Part shown: piece after piece, positions 1-8,930 of the stretch
Layout of the letters: each line of letters begins with the position of its first letter
How positions within the stretch are numbered: the stretch's first letter is position 1
DNA from: Nocardioides piscis
GTDB taxonomy: Bacteria; Actinomycetota; Actinomycetes; Propionibacteriales; Nocardioidaceae
Reading direction: 5' to 3'
DNA: 64,000 nt
Assembly: GCF_011300215.1 (NCBI RefSeq)
Contig: NZ_CP049866.1
Coordinates: 744,001 to 808,000 of the forward strand
Notes under the pieces: generated by a model
What the model saw: the letters and a program-made list of their open reading frames with translations, nothing else
Databases searched by the model: none
What the model was told of the DNA's origin: nothing
Position numbers and translations under genes: made by a program

Positions 1-15
1 TGGCCAGGGGGAACG

Positions 16-2067
16 GTGAGCACTGCACTGCGAGGCGGGCACAGGCTGGACGAGCCTGAGATGCCCAGCGGGCAGATCGTCCTCCAGGCCCCGCCGAAGA
101 TCCAGGCGAGCGAGGCCGCCAGCGGTGTCTTGATGAACGCGTTCCCGATGCTCGGCAGCATGGGATCGATCGTGCTCGTGGCGACCATGGGCGGCGACGG
201 CAACCGGACGCGAAGCCTCCTGGCTGCGGGCATGGTCCTGTTCACGACGCTCGGCTTCATCATCGTCCAGGTCGACCGGCAGCGAAAGCAGCGGGCGCAG
301 CAGGTCACTGGTTCACGGACCGAATACCTCCGCTATCTCGCCAACGTCCGCGAGGTCGCGAGGGGCGCGGCCGCCAGGCAGCGCAGGGCCCTGACCTGGC
401 ACCACCCCGAACCGTCCGCGCTGCCGGCCCTGGCCGAGGAGCGGACGCGGTTGTGGGAGCACGGGCCCGCCGACGACAACTACCTCCACGTCCGCTACGG
501 GTTGAGCGCACAACCCCTGTCACTGGAGCTGGTCCCGCCCGAGGGCCCGCCGGTGGACCAGGTGGATCCGGCCGCCGCCTCGGCGCTGCACCGACTGCTC
601 GTCGTGCACCGGTCGCAACCCGACCTCCCCGCCTCCATCGACCTGCGGGCCTTCGACCGGGTCGAGCTGTGTGGTCGCGACGCAGACGCCCGGGCGGCGG
701 CGCGCTCGATGATCTGCTCGGCCACCGCCTTCCACAACCCGGACCAGCTGGTCGTCGCGGTGCTGAGCTCCGAGGCCAACCTGACCCACTGGGACTGGGT
801 GAAGTGGCTCCCCCATGCGCACAGCAACCGCGAGACGGACGCCGTCGGCCCGCGTCGGCTCGTGGCGACCTCGATCGACGACCTCGGCGCCCTGCTCCCG
901 CCAGACCTGGGCGATCGTCCGCGCTTCGGTGTCGACGAGCGACCGCCGACGCCCCACATCCTGCTGGTGATCGACGGCGGCCACCTTCCTCCCGACAACC
1001 ACGTCGTGCCACCCGACGGCCTCCACGGCGTGACGCTCCTCGACCTGCCGTCACGGTGGGACCAGCTCGAGGACCCGACCCGTCTCCGCTTCCAGTTCAC
1101 CCAAGGTCGCCCCGAGCTCGACAAGCTGCCCGTGCTGGCGCTGCGGGTCCGCGAGGAGCCGGTCGAGGCGCTCATCGACCAGTGCGACCTGGCGACCGCC
1201 GAAGCGTTCGCCCGTCGGATCGCGCCCCTGAAGACCATCAGTGCCGACGCCTCGTCGGGCGCAGCGGTCGACATCACCTCCGCCAGTCCCGACCACATGG
1301 AGCTGCTCGGTCTCGGAGACATCCACACCTTCGACCCGGCCGCGTCCTGGCGACCCCGTCCGGCCCGCGACCGGCTCCGAGTGCCGATCGGGATCGGCGA
1401 CTCCGGTGGCCTCGTCCACCTCGACCTCAAGGAGTCGGCCCAGCAGGGCATGGGGCCGCACGGCCTGTGCATCGGCGCCACCGGGTCGGGCAAGTCGGAG
1501 TTCCTGCGGACCCTCGTCCTGGGCCTGACCATGACCCACTCGCCCGAGCAGCTCAACCTCGTCCTGGTGGACTTCAAGGGTGGCGCCACCTTCGCCGGTA
1601 TGGCGGACATGCCCCACGTCTCGGCCGTCATCACCAACCTGGCCGACGAGCTGACCCTGGTCGACCGCATGCAGGACGCCCTGTCGGGCGAGATGGTGCG
1701 ACGACAGGAGCTGCTCCGCGACGCCGGCAACTACGCCTCCGTCCGCGACTACGAGAAGGCGCGGGCCAACGGTGAGGACCTCATCCCCATGCCGTCGCTT
1801 CTCATCGTCGTCGACGAGTTCTCCGAGATGCTCTCGGCCAAGCCGGAGTTCATCGACCTCTTCGTCGCCATCGGCCGCCTCGGGCGTTCCCTGGGGCTCC
1901 ACCTGCTCCTCGCCTCCCAGCGCCTGGAGGAGGGTCGGCTGCGGGGCCTGGAGTCACACCTGTCCTACCGCGTCGGGCTGCGCACCTTCTCGGCCCCGAG
2001 TCCCGCGCGGTCCTCGGGGTGTCGGACGCCTACGAGCTGCCGGCCGTGCCCGGCCTGGGCTATCTGA
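16..2067 (+). CDS. eccC: EccC-type ESX secretion ATPase, N-terminal part (frameshifted)
   Basis: N-terminal half of the FtsK/SpoIIIE-type motor ATPase of a type VII (ESX) secretion system, which drives export of WXG100-type substrates at the inner membrane. GTG start at 16 with GGGG a few bases upstream. Two membrane segments lie at about residues 38-58 and 68-86, as in EccC. The first ATPase domain has Walker A GATGSGKS near residue 487 and Walker B LLIVVDEFSE near 597. The reading frame breaks at about 1994-1997 (run of C in ggccccgag): the frame here ends in nonsense after RTFSA while the family sequence continues in another frame (2019-4013). Joined, the two pieces would give about 1332 residues, the usual EccC length. 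Other ESX membrane genes are probably upstream of the window (inference). Confidence 0.85.
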   Translation: MSTALRGGHRLDEPEMPSGQIVLQAPPKIQASEAASGVLMNAFPMLGSMGSIVLVATMGGDGNRTRSLLAAGMVLFTTLGFIIVQVDRQRKQRAQQVTGSRTEYLRYLANVREVARGAAARQRRALTWHHPEPSALPALAEERTRLWEHGPADDNYLHVRYGLSAQPLSLELVPPEGPPVDQVDPAAASALHRLLVVHRSQPDLPASIDLRAFDRVELCGRDADARAAARSMICSATAFHNPDQLVVAVLSSEANLTHWDWVKWLPHAHSNRETDAVGPRRLVATSIDDLGALLPPDLGDRPRFGVDERPPTPHILLVIDGGHLPPDNHVVPPDGLHGVTLLDLPSRWDQLEDPTRLRFQFTQGRPELDKLPVLALRVREEPVEALIDQCDLATAEAFARRIAPLKTISADASSGAAVDITSASPDHMELLGLGDIHTFDPAASWRPRPARDRLRVPIGIGDSGGLVHLDLKESAQQGMGPHGLCIGATGSGKSEFLRTLVLGLTMTHSPEQLNLVLVDFKGGATFAGMADMPHVSAVITNLADELTLVDRMQDALSGEMVRRQELLRDAGNYASVRDYEKARANGEDLIPMPSLLIVVDEFSEMLSAKPEFIDLFVAIGRLGRSLGLHLLLASQRLEEGRLRGLESHLSYRVGLRTFSAPSPARSSGCRTPTSCRPCPAWAI

Positions 2068-4013
2068 AGCCGGACCAGTCGACGCTGGTGCGGTTCAAGG
2101 CGGCATACGTCTCCGGACCGCCCAGCGGCCGCGCACGGGTCGCGCGCGACGAGGGCGGCTACGTCCGCGGGATCTTGCCGTTCACCATCTCCGAGGTCCT
2201 GTCCTTGGAGCCGCTCGACACCGAGGACGACGTGGTGCCGGCCGTGGCGCCCGCTCTCGGCGAGCAGCCCTCGCTGCTCGACATCGCCGTCGGACGGATG
2301 GTCGGTGTCGGCACTCCCGCCCACCAGGTCTGGCTGCCGCCGCTCGACGTCCCCGACACCCTCGACGAGCTGATGCCCGACCTCGACGAGGACCCCGACC
2401 TGGGCCTGGTCTCGCACCAGTGGCGCAACCTCCCCGGTCTGGTGATCCCGCTCGGGACGGTCGACCGGCCTCGCGAGCAGCGGCGCGACACGATGACCGT
2501 CAACCTCGCGGGTGCGTCAGGTCACGTCGCGGTGGTGGGAGGCCCACGCAGCGGCAAGAGCACGCTGCTGCGCACCGTCGTGACCAGCATCGGCCTGGTG
2601 ACGACCCCCGCCGAGTCACAGTTCTTCGTGCTCGACTTCGGTGGCGGCACGTTCGCGCCGCTGGCCCGCCTCCCGCACGTGTCCGGTGTCGCCTCGCGGT
2701 CCGAACCCGATGTCGTACGCCGCGTGGTCGCCGAGATCCAGGGCATCGTCGATCGGCGTGAGGCCTATTTCCGGGAGCAGGGCATCGACTCGATCGAGAC
2801 CTATCGCAGCCGCCGCTCGGCCGGGCACGCCGACGACGGGTGGGGCGACGTCTTCTTGGTGGTCGACGGCTGGAGTACCCTGCGCGCCGAGTTCGACGAC
2901 CTTGAGCTCGAGCTGCAGCAGCTGGCCGGGCGCGGCCTCACCTTCGGTCTCCACATCGTCGCCGCGGCGACGCGGTGGGCGGACTTCCGGGCTGCCATGC
3001 GCGACGTGTTCGGCTCGAAGCTCGAGCTGCGCCTCGGCGACACGGTCGACTCCGAGATCGACCGCAAGATCGCTGCTCTGGTGCCCACTGGCCGGCCCGG
3101 TCGCGGACTCGTCCCGAGCAAGCTCCACTTCCTCAGCGCGCTGCCGCGGATCGACGGCACCGGGGACGCAACGACGCTCGGAGCCGGGGTCGACCACCTG
3201 GTCACCCGGGTCGCTGCGGCGTGGAAGGGCGCCCCCGGACCGAAGCTGCGCCTGCTGCCCGACCTGGTTGCCCTCGACGCGATCCGCGAGGACGCAGTCC
3301 GCCGCAAGATCGACGCGAAGCGCATCCTGATCGGCATCAACGAGCGTGAGCTGGCGCCGGTCGGCATCGACGTCACCGCGGAGCCACACCTCCTCATCTA
3401 TGGCGACGGCCAGTCCGGCAAGAGCACCCTGCTCCGCACCTACCTGCAGGAGGTGATGCGCACCCGGACTCCCCAGGAGGCACAGATCGTCGTCGTCGAC
3501 TATCGGCGCTCGCTGCTGGGCGAGGTGCCGGAGGAATACCTGCTCAACTACCTGACCTCCGCCACCCAGGCCGCCCCGACGCTCAAGGACATCGCGACCT
3601 ACCTGGAGGGCAGGGTGCCCGGGCCCGACGTGACTCCCGAACAGCTGCGCAACCGGTCGTGGTGGACCGGCGCCGAGGTGTTCGTCGTCGTCGACGACTA
3701 CGACCTGGTCGCGACCCAGCAGTCATCGCCGGTCCAGTCACTGCAGCCCCTGATGGCGCAGGCCCGGGACACCGGGCTCCACCTGGTGGTCGCGCGCCGG
3801 GTGGGTGGCGCGTCACGGGCGTCCTACGAGCCGGTCCTGCAGACGATGCGCGACCTGGCGATGCCGGGGGTGCTGCTGTCGGGTCCGCGTGACGAGGGCG
3901 CCCTCATCGGCAACCTCCGGCCCCAGCCGGCAGCCCCGGGCCGAGCGCGGGTCGTCACCCGTGACAAGGGCGTCGAGGTGGCCCAGCTGGCCTGGACCGA
4001 CCCGATCATGTGA
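2019..4013 (+). CDS. eccC: EccC-type ESX secretion ATPase, C-terminal part (frameshifted)
   Basis: Continuation of the ESX ATPase in a different frame. The true join is upstream of the GTG at 2019, because the sequence ESRAVLGVSDAYELP, typical of EccC just after its first ATPase domain, is readable in this frame from about 1998. It holds ATPase domains 2 and 3, with Walker A GGPRSGKS (nt 2537) and GDGQSGKS (nt 3402) and Walker B-like VVDGW and VVVDDYD; domain 2 lacks the acidic residue after its Asp. In known EccC proteins the C-terminal domains bind the signal sequence of the ESX substrate, so the product is probably non-functional unless the frameshift is a sequencing error. The stop is followed by 64 bases before the hemolysin III gene. 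Confidence 0.85.
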   Translation: MSDAYELPAVPGLGYLKPDQSTLVRFKAAYVSGPPSGRARVARDEGGYVRGILPFTISEVLSLEPLDTEDDVVPAVAPALGEQPSLLDIAVGRMVGVGTPAHQVWLPPLDVPDTLDELMPDLDEDPDLGLVSHQWRNLPGLVIPLGTVDRPREQRRDTMTVNLAGASGHVAVVGGPRSGKSTLLRTVVTSIGLVTTPAESQFFVLDFGGGTFAPLARLPHVSGVASRSEPDVVRRVVAEIQGIVDRREAYFREQGIDSIETYRSRRSAGHADDGWGDVFLVVDGWSTLRAEFDDLELELQQLAGRGLTFGLHIVAAATRWADFRAAMRDVFGSKLELRLGDTVDSEIDRKIAALVPTGRPGRGLVPSKLHFLSALPRIDGTGDATTLGAGVDHLVTRVAAAWKGAPGPKLRLLPDLVALDAIREDAVRRKIDAKRILIGINERELAPVGIDVTAEPHLLIYGDGQSGKSTLLRTYLQEVMRTRTPQEAQIVVVDYRRSLLGEVPEEYLLNYLTSATQAAPTLKDIATYLEGRVPGPDVTPEQLRNRSWWTGAEVFVVVDDYDLVATQQSSPVQSLQPLMAQARDTGLHLVVARRVGGASRASYEPVLQTMRDLAMPGVLLSGPRDEGALIGNLRPQPAAPGRARVVTRDKGVEVAQLAWTDPIM

Positions 4014-4077
4014 GAGGGCTCCGTCGACGGCGAAGGGCGACGGCGGACGTCGACGGGCACAAGGAGAGGATCACCCC

Positions 4078-4806
4078 ATGACTGCTCCCGCTGACCGTGT
4101 CGACGACGCACTGGAGAGAGCCAAGGCGGTCATGGCCGACAAGATGGCGGAGATCAAGCCCCGGCTCCGCGGCTGGATGCACGCCGGCTCGTTGCCGCCG
4201 ATGGTCGTGGCCTTCGCCGTACTCATCGCGATGTCGCCCACGACGCCCCTGCGTGTGGGCTCATCGATCTATGCGGCGAGCGCGCTGCTGCTGTTCGGCG
4301 TCTCCGCCGCCTATCACCTCGGCACCTGGGAACCGCGGGTCTGGGCTGCCCTGCGGCGGTTCGACCACGCCAACATCTATGTCCTGATCGCCGGCACCTA
4401 CACCCCGTTCGCCATCCTCTACCTCCGCGACGAGGCCCGGCTGTGGCTGCTCGCCACCGTCTGGGGGCTCGCCGTGGCCGGCCTGGTCTTCAGGGTGGCG
4501 TGGATCAACGCCCCCCGCTGGCTGTTCACGCCGCTCTACATCGGACTGGGCTGGGTGATCGTCTTCTTCATCCCGCAGCTCCTCGACGGCGCAGACCGGT
4601 TCCCGTCGTGGGTCAACGTGAGCGTGCTCAGCCTCGTCGCCGCGGGCGGGCTCATCTACACGATCGGTGGCGTCGTCTACGCCGCCAAGAGGCCCAACCC
4701 CTCACCGGCATGGTTCGGCTTCCACGAGGTGTTCCACCTCTGCACCGTGCTGGCGTTCGTCGCGCAGTACGCCGCCGTGTCGCTGGCGACCTGTTCGCTG
4801 CGCTGA
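4078..4806 (+). CDS. Hemolysin III family membrane protein (TrhA/YqfA-like)
   Basis: Seven-helix membrane protein of 242 residues in the hemolysin III / PAQR superfamily. ATG at 4078 follows AAGGAGAGG at 4061. Family marks: AAYHLGTW, FDHANIY followed by AGTYTPF, and the last-helix HEVFHL; the His and Asp residues of these motifs bind zinc in PAQR relatives. The role in bacteria is unclear; E. coli TrhA affects membrane energetics and lipid homeostasis, and haemolysis is not established for most members. An N-terminal charged helix of about 35 residues precedes the first membrane segment. The gene ends 9 bases from the convergent DUF305 gene. Confidence 0.9.
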   Translation: MTAPADRVDDALERAKAVMADKMAEIKPRLRGWMHAGSLPPMVVAFAVLIAMSPTTPLRVGSSIYAASALLLFGVSAAYHLGTWEPRVWAALRRFDHANIYVLIAGTYTPFAILYLRDEARLWLLATVWGLAVAGLVFRVAWINAPRWLFTPLYIGLGWVIVFFIPQLLDGADRFPSWVNVSVLSLVAAGGLIYTIGGVVYAAKRPNPSPAWFGFHEVFHLCTVLAFVAQYAAVSLATCSLR

Positions 4807-4815
4807 CCGACCGCG

Positions 4816-5523
4816 TCAGAACCGTCGCAACAGGTCGCGCATGCGAGCGATCTCGCTGTTCTGGACGACCGACACGTCAGCTGCGACGCCGCTCACGGTC
4901 AGGTCCGAACCGTCCGCTGCAACCACACCGGCCATCTGGACCGCTCCGGCGTGGTGCCGGATCATCCGGCGCAGGAACATCTCGTCGAACTGCCTGCCGC
5001 GTGCCTTGCTGAGCTGGGCCATCTCGGCGGGGCTCAGCATGCCGACCATCTCGTCGTGACCGTGCGCGGAGTGGTCGAAGTCCATCGGATCGTCGGCCGC
5101 CGCAGGAACGTCGAGGCCGCGTTCGTCCAACCACGCTGCCATGAACATGATCTCCGGGCCCTGGGCCGCCTTCACCCGGCCGGCGAGTCGCCGGACGGCG
5201 GGATCGACGGCGTGCTTGTGTGCGAGCTTCGCCATGGCCACCGCCTGCGCGTGGTGCGGGATCATCATCTGCATGAAGGCGATGTCGGAGTGGTTCTCCT
5301 CCGTCTCCGGCACCGCCGCCGCCGACCCGGTCGTCGCCGCCTCGCCCGGCAGTCCCGGCTGCACCGTGACGACCCCATCGGGCCGCTCCTCGGCCGGCTG
5401 GTCCGACCCCGACGACTCCTGCGAACAGCCGGCGAGAGCCGTCACGAGGGCGACGACAACAGCAGCGCTGGCCGCGCCGCGCGTCCTGCGACGAGTCGGC
5501 AGGAAATCCTTTACGTATGGCAC
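4816..5523 (-). CDS. DUF305 lipoprotein with His/Met-rich motifs
   Basis: Predicted exported lipoprotein of about 235 residues. From the GTG at 5523 there is an Arg-rich start, a hydrophobic stretch and a lipobox LAGC with Cys near residue 33. The DUF305 domain has two His-pair repeats, FMQMMIPHHAQAVAMA near residue 82 and MFLRRMIRHHAGAVQMA near 182, plus DFDHSAHGHDEM. Paired His and Met of this kind suit copper or other metal binding, and DUF305 genes often sit near copper genes (family knowledge; function here is inference). It is divergent from the LVIVD gene, with fewer than 70 bases between the starts. No clear ribosome site precedes the GTG, so the start is uncertain; a longer open frame runs to 5640. 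Confidence 0.8.
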   Translation of the reverse strand: MPYVKDFLPTRRRTRGAASAAVVVALVTALAGCSQESSGSDQPAEERPDGVVTVQPGLPGEAATTGSAAAVPETEENHSDIAFMQMMIPHHAQAVAMAKLAHKHAVDPAVRRLAGRVKAAQGPEIMFMAAWLDERGLDVPAAADDPMDFDHSAHGHDEMVGMLSPAEMAQLSKARGRQFDEMFLRRMIRHHAGAVQMAGVVAADGSDLTVSGVAADVSVVQNSEIARMRDLLRRF

Positions 5524-5548
5524 CCGCGCACGGTACGAAGAGAACACA

Positions 5549-5572
5549 CCGCCCGCAAGGGGGCGGCTTTTT
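5549..5572 (+). terminator. Terminator-like hairpin inside a 5' leader
   Basis: CCGCCC and GGGCGG flank a 6-base loop and are followed by C and TTTTT. This is a textbook intrinsic terminator for + strand transcription, but it lies 20 bases before the ATG of the LVIVD gene and no + strand gene precedes it. It could be an attenuator in the leader of that gene. Confidence 0.55.
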
Positions 5573-5591
5573 CTCGGGAAGGTCGCGGAAC

Positions 5592-7166
5592 ATGACGCTG
5601 CAACGACGCCGCACGACGGCGCACACCCAACGCCCACCACGGCACCGCCGACAGGCCACCGCCGTCGCCGTGATGCTGGGGGCCAGTCTTCTCCTCGCCG
5701 CCCCAGTGGCGGCGTCCGACGAGGGCCACGCGCACGAGGAGGCGGCGGCGAGCACCGTCGACCCGAGATGCACGGACAAGGAGCGAGCCGCGCTCCGCGC
5801 GGCCGGCGACAACTTCGCCCTGGCGTGTCAGCCCGGCCGCGACCTGACCGACATGGGCCCGAACTCCACGAGCCTCAGCAAGGACGAGGTGGCCAGCAGC
5901 CCCAACATGCGCTTGCGGGCCAACATCCCCAAGCAGGGTGAGTTCGCCGGCACCGGCGGCGACCGCTACAACAGCGACCTCGCCTTCCAGGGCAAGTACG
6001 CCTACGCCGGCAACTACAACGGGTTCATGGTCTACGACATCAGCGAGCCCACGACGCCCGTGCCAGTCACCCAGGTGGTGTGTCCCGGCCCCCAGAACGA
6101 CATCTCCGTCTGGGGCGACATCCTCGTGATGAGCGTCGACTCGAGCCGCAACGACGCCTCGTGCAACAGCACGGCCCAGAGCGCGACCATCGAGAGCTCC
6201 TGGGAGGGCATCCGGGTCTTCGACATCAGTGACCCGCTCGCGCCGGAATATGTCGCGGGGGTCGAGACCGACTGCGGTTCCCACACCCACACGCTCGCGC
6301 CGAGCAAGGACGGCGAGGACCTCTTCGTCTACGTGTCCTCCTACTTCCCGAGCGCCAGCTTCCCCGACTGCCAGCCGCCCCACGACAAGATCAGCGTGGT
6401 CAAGATCCCGACCGACGACATGGCGTCAGCCGCGCTGGCGGGAACGCCGGTCCTCTTCCCCGACGGCGGCAACCCGACCGGCAACTACTCGCGCGAGACC
6501 ACCGGCTGCCACGACATCACGGCCTACCCCGAGAAGGACATCGCTGCCGGCGCGTGCATGGGTGACGGCGTCCTGCTGGACATCTCCGACCGGGCCAACC
6601 CGGTGGTCACCGAGCGGGTCCAGGACCGCGAGAACTTCGCGTTCTGGCACTCGGCGACCTTCAACAACACCGGCACCAAGGTGGTCTTCACCGACGAGCT
6701 CGGCGGTGGCGGTGGCGCCACGTGCAACCCCGACATCGGCCCCGAGCGCGGTGCGAACGGGATCTACGACATCGTCGCGGGCGAGCTCGTCTTCAAGAGC
6801 TACTACAAGATCTCGCGGACCCAGTCCAACACCGAGAACTGCGTGGCCCACAACGGCTCGCTCATCCCCGTGAAGGGCAAGGACATCATGGTCCAGGCCT
6901 GGTACCAGGGTGGCGTCTCGGTCTACGACTTCACCGACTCCGCGAACCCGAAGGAGATCGGCTGGTGGGACCGCGGTCCCGTCGACGAGACCAAGCTGGT
7001 CCTCGGCGGCTCGTGGTCGGCGTACTACTACAACGGCTACATCTACTCCAACGAGATCCAGCGCGGCTTCGACGTGCTGGAGATCAACGACCGGCGCACC
7101 GCGCCGGCCAAGGGAGTGCGGATGGACATCTTCAACCCGCAGTCCCAGCCGTCCTACAACGGCTGA
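5592..7166 (+). CDS. Exported LVIVD-repeat beta-propeller protein
   Basis: Secreted protein of 524 residues. ATG at 5592 follows GGAAGG at 5577. Signal peptide about residues 1-40 (Arg-rich start, then VAVMLGASLLLAAPVAAS). The rest consists of LVIVD-type propeller blades: GFMVYDISEPTTPVPVTQV, GIRVFDISDPLAPEYVAGV, GVLLDISDRANPVVTERV and GVSVYDFTDSANPKEIGWW, each with the D-I-S-x-P turn of the family. It is Cys-bearing and Asp-rich. Such proteins are exported and of unknown function, with no catalytic motif seen. It is divergent from the DUF305 lipoprotein, so the two may share control. A terminator-like hairpin sits in its leader and a strong hairpin follows its stop. Confidence 0.85.
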   Translation: MTLQRRRTTAHTQRPPRHRRQATAVAVMLGASLLLAAPVAASDEGHAHEEAAASTVDPRCTDKERAALRAAGDNFALACQPGRDLTDMGPNSTSLSKDEVASSPNMRLRANIPKQGEFAGTGGDRYNSDLAFQGKYAYAGNYNGFMVYDISEPTTPVPVTQVVCPGPQNDISVWGDILVMSVDSSRNDASCNSTAQSATIESSWEGIRVFDISDPLAPEYVAGVETDCGSHTHTLAPSKDGEDLFVYVSSYFPSASFPDCQPPHDKISVVKIPTDDMASAALAGTPVLFPDGGNPTGNYSRETTGCHDITAYPEKDIAAGACMGDGVLLDISDRANPVVTERVQDRENFAFWHSATFNNTGTKVVFTDELGGGGGATCNPDIGPERGANGIYDIVAGELVFKSYYKISRTQSNTENCVAHNGSLIPVKGKDIMVQAWYQGGVSVYDFTDSANPKEIGWWDRGPVDETKLVLGGSWSAYYYNGYIYSNEIQRGFDVLEINDRRTAPAKGVRMDIFNPQSQPSYNG

Positions 7167-7174
7167 GTCCAGCT

Positions 7175-7221
7175 GCACGCAGGCACCCCGTCGCAGGCCG
7201 CGGCGGGGTGCTCGTGCGTGC
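7175..7221. terminator. Bidirectional hairpin between convergent genes
   Basis: Long inverted repeat: GCACGC-A-GGCACCCCG pairs with CGGGGTGC-TC-GTGCGTGC across a 13-base loop. It lies between the LVIVD stop (7166) and the sortase stop (7236), so it can end transcription from both sides. There is no T tract. Confidence 0.6.
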
Positions 7222-7235
7222 GGTGGGCGGTCGCG

Positions 7236-7895
7236 TCATGCGGGGACGGCAGTGACCACCACATTGCTGCGGTAGCCATGGCCGTCCCAGTCCTCACACG
7301 TCACCAGCACCAGGCGCCCCGCGACCTCCTGGCTGAACAGCTGCTGCGCCTGCCGGGCGAGGGTGTCCTTGTCCAGGACCTGCACCGATTCCGCCCGGTA
7401 GCGGATCGTCCCTTGCGCAGTCGTCACGCGGATCTCGGCGCCCACGCGGACGAGCTCGAGGTCGTCCATCGCTCCGCCACCCGCGTTCACGGTGTGCCCG
7501 GTGACCAGCGCCGTGCCCTGCTCAGCGCCGGTCTGCGCTCCCCCGGACCACCAGCCGAGGACCTGGGGGTCGTCAGGCGGGTCCAGCGACGTGCCATCTG
7601 TCGCGATGGGCACGACAGGCGCCTCGATCCCCAGGGAGTCGATCACCACGCCACGCGGCGGACCGGCCTCGTCGAGCGCCTTCGCCGGCTGGGCGGGCGT
7701 GACGGATCGGGGGGCTGCTGGGGCCGTCTCGGCTGGAGCTGTCTCGGCTGGGGCCGACAGGGTCCTCGTCGCCGGCTTCGGCGCCTCGGGCGTGTCGACC
7801 TGGAGCCAGAGGACGGTCGCGGCGACGAACGCCACCACCGCCAGCAGGGCGGGGAGCAGCCAGCTTGGACCGCCCCCCGACCGCTGGTTCTTCAT
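7236..7895 (-). CDS. Class E/F-type sortase
   Basis: Membrane-anchored transpeptidase of 219 residues that would attach exported proteins to the cell wall. One N-terminal membrane segment (about 12-31), a Pro/Ala-rich linker to about residue 80, then the sortase barrel. The catalytic triad is visible: His in LVTGHT (about 134), Cys in LVTCEDW (about 200) and Arg in GYRSNVVV (about 209). The short barrel and GWWSGG motif fit actinobacterial class E/F sortases. Its ATG overlaps the stop of the upstream surface-protein gene (ATGA), which implies coupled translation and makes that protein the obvious substrate. Confidence 0.9.
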   Translation of the reverse strand: MKNQRSGGGPSWLLPALLAVVAFVAATVLWLQVDTPEAPKPATRTLSAPAETAPAETAPAAPRSVTPAQPAKALDEAGPPRGVVIDSLGIEAPVVPIATDGTSLDPPDDPQVLGWWSGGAQTGAEQGTALVTGHTVNAGGGAMDDLELVRVGAEIRVTTAQGTIRYRAESVQVLDKDTLARQAQQLFSQEVAGRLVLVTCEDWDGHGYRSNVVVTAVPA

Positions 7896-8728
7896 CAGCC
7901 CTTGCCACCGCCGACGTGGACGAGGCTTCGGCGCATGCCGATCGCGAACAGCCCCATCAGGGCGCCGACCAGGACGAGGCCGGCCGGGGACCCCAGGGTG
8001 CTGCCCTGCGACACGGCCCCACCAGCGAGGCCGGCGTTGACCGACGTGGGCACCTGCTGAGCGGCCGTGTCAGCGGCAGCGGCAGCGGCCGGTTGGTTGG
8101 CCGGGGCGGGTGCGTTGCCGGCGGCGGTCTGCTCGCCGAGGACCTCGACGTTCCCGCCGTCGTTCCCGTTGTCGTCGGCCTTGTTGTTGCCGTCGTTCCC
8201 GTCGTTGCCGGCGGACTCACCGAGCACCACCGGCGGGGCAACCGGCGGCGCAACCGGCGGCGCAACCGGCGGCGCAACCGGCGGGGCCACCGGCGGGGCC
8301 ACCGGCGGGGCCACCGGCGGCGCGACCGGCGGCTCGACCGGCGGGGCCACCGGGGGCTCGATCGGAGGCTCGACCGGCGGCACGTCGGGTCCATCAGGTG
8401 CTGGGCAGTCGGTGATGGTGGGCTCGTCGCCCTGGCCGCCACCGGGGCCGCCCGAGACGGAGATGACGATGGAGCGGCCCTGCGCGTCTGCGAACGCGGT
8501 GCCGATCAGGGCGCTCGCATCCTGCCCGGTGTAGCCGGGGATCGCGTTGACGCTCACCTCGATGGGGTTGTTGCCGGTCTGCAGACGCTCGTCCACGTCG
8601 GGCGTGCCGACGTACTTGCAGACGAAGACCTTCTGGGGCGTGCCCTGGTCGAGGGAGAAAGCCGGGACTGCGAGAGCGCTGAGGCCGACGAACATCGTCG
8701 CGCCGACTGCCGTGGAGATCTTATTCAT
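7895..8728 (-). CDS. Pro-rich surface protein, probable sortase substrate
   Basis: Exported protein of 277 residues. ATG at 8728 with AGGAA eight bases upstream. Signal peptide about 1-28 (MNKISTAVGATMFVGLSALAVPA), then a small domain with Cys in VFVCKYVGTP and the motif NPIEVSVNAIPG, a run of PPVAPP / PPVEPP units (about 113-168), an Asn/Asp/Gly-rich stretch, an Ala-rich linker, and a C-terminal hydrophobic segment (about 246-265) ending RRSLVHVGGGKG. That layout is the usual cell-wall sorting order, but no LPxTG is present. VPTSVNAGLAG near residue 224 occupies its place and is the likely sorting motif (inference). Coupled to the downstream sortase by an ATGA overlap. Confidence 0.8.
   Translation of the reverse strand: MNKISTAVGATMFVGLSALAVPAFSLDQGTPQKVFVCKYVGTPDVDERLQTGNNPIEVSVNAIPGYTGQDASALIGTAFADAQGRSIVISVSGGPGGGQGDEPTITDCPAPDGPDVPPVEPPIEPPVAPPVEPPVAPPVAPPVAPPVAPPVAPPVAPPVAPPVAPPVVLGESAGNDGNDGNNKADDNGNDGGNVEVLGEQTAAGNAPAPANQPAAAAAADTAAQQVPTSVNAGLAGGAVSQGSTLGSPAGLVLVGALMGLFAIGMRRSLVHVGGGKG
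8230..8382 (-). repeat. Tandem 12-bp repeat coding for PPVA/PPVE units
   Basis: About a dozen in-frame copies of a 12-base unit (GGCGGGGCCACC on the + strand, with variants) encode the Pro-rich spacer of the surface protein. Near-identical adjacent units suggest copy number may vary between strains by slippage. Confidence 0.8.
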
Positions 8729-8930
8729 CTGTGGGGTTCCTGTCAGTGTGGGCGGTCTCCGCAACCAGATGGCTGGAGATGTGCACACTGAGCGTTCGGA
8801 ACCACCGAGCTGTCAGATTGGATCGTGCGGAAGTCAATGCCTCGAAAGGGTGGTTCGCAGCCTCGAAGGAGTCATCTCGGCGTGCGTCGGGACAGCCGCG
8901 CAGCGGACACCCCAACTCACGCGGAGTGGG

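Noticed and set aside
8226..8390. CRISPR-like regular repeat
   Set aside because: Units are 12 bases, in frame and code for PPVA; there are no spacers. No CRISPR array was seen anywhere in the window.
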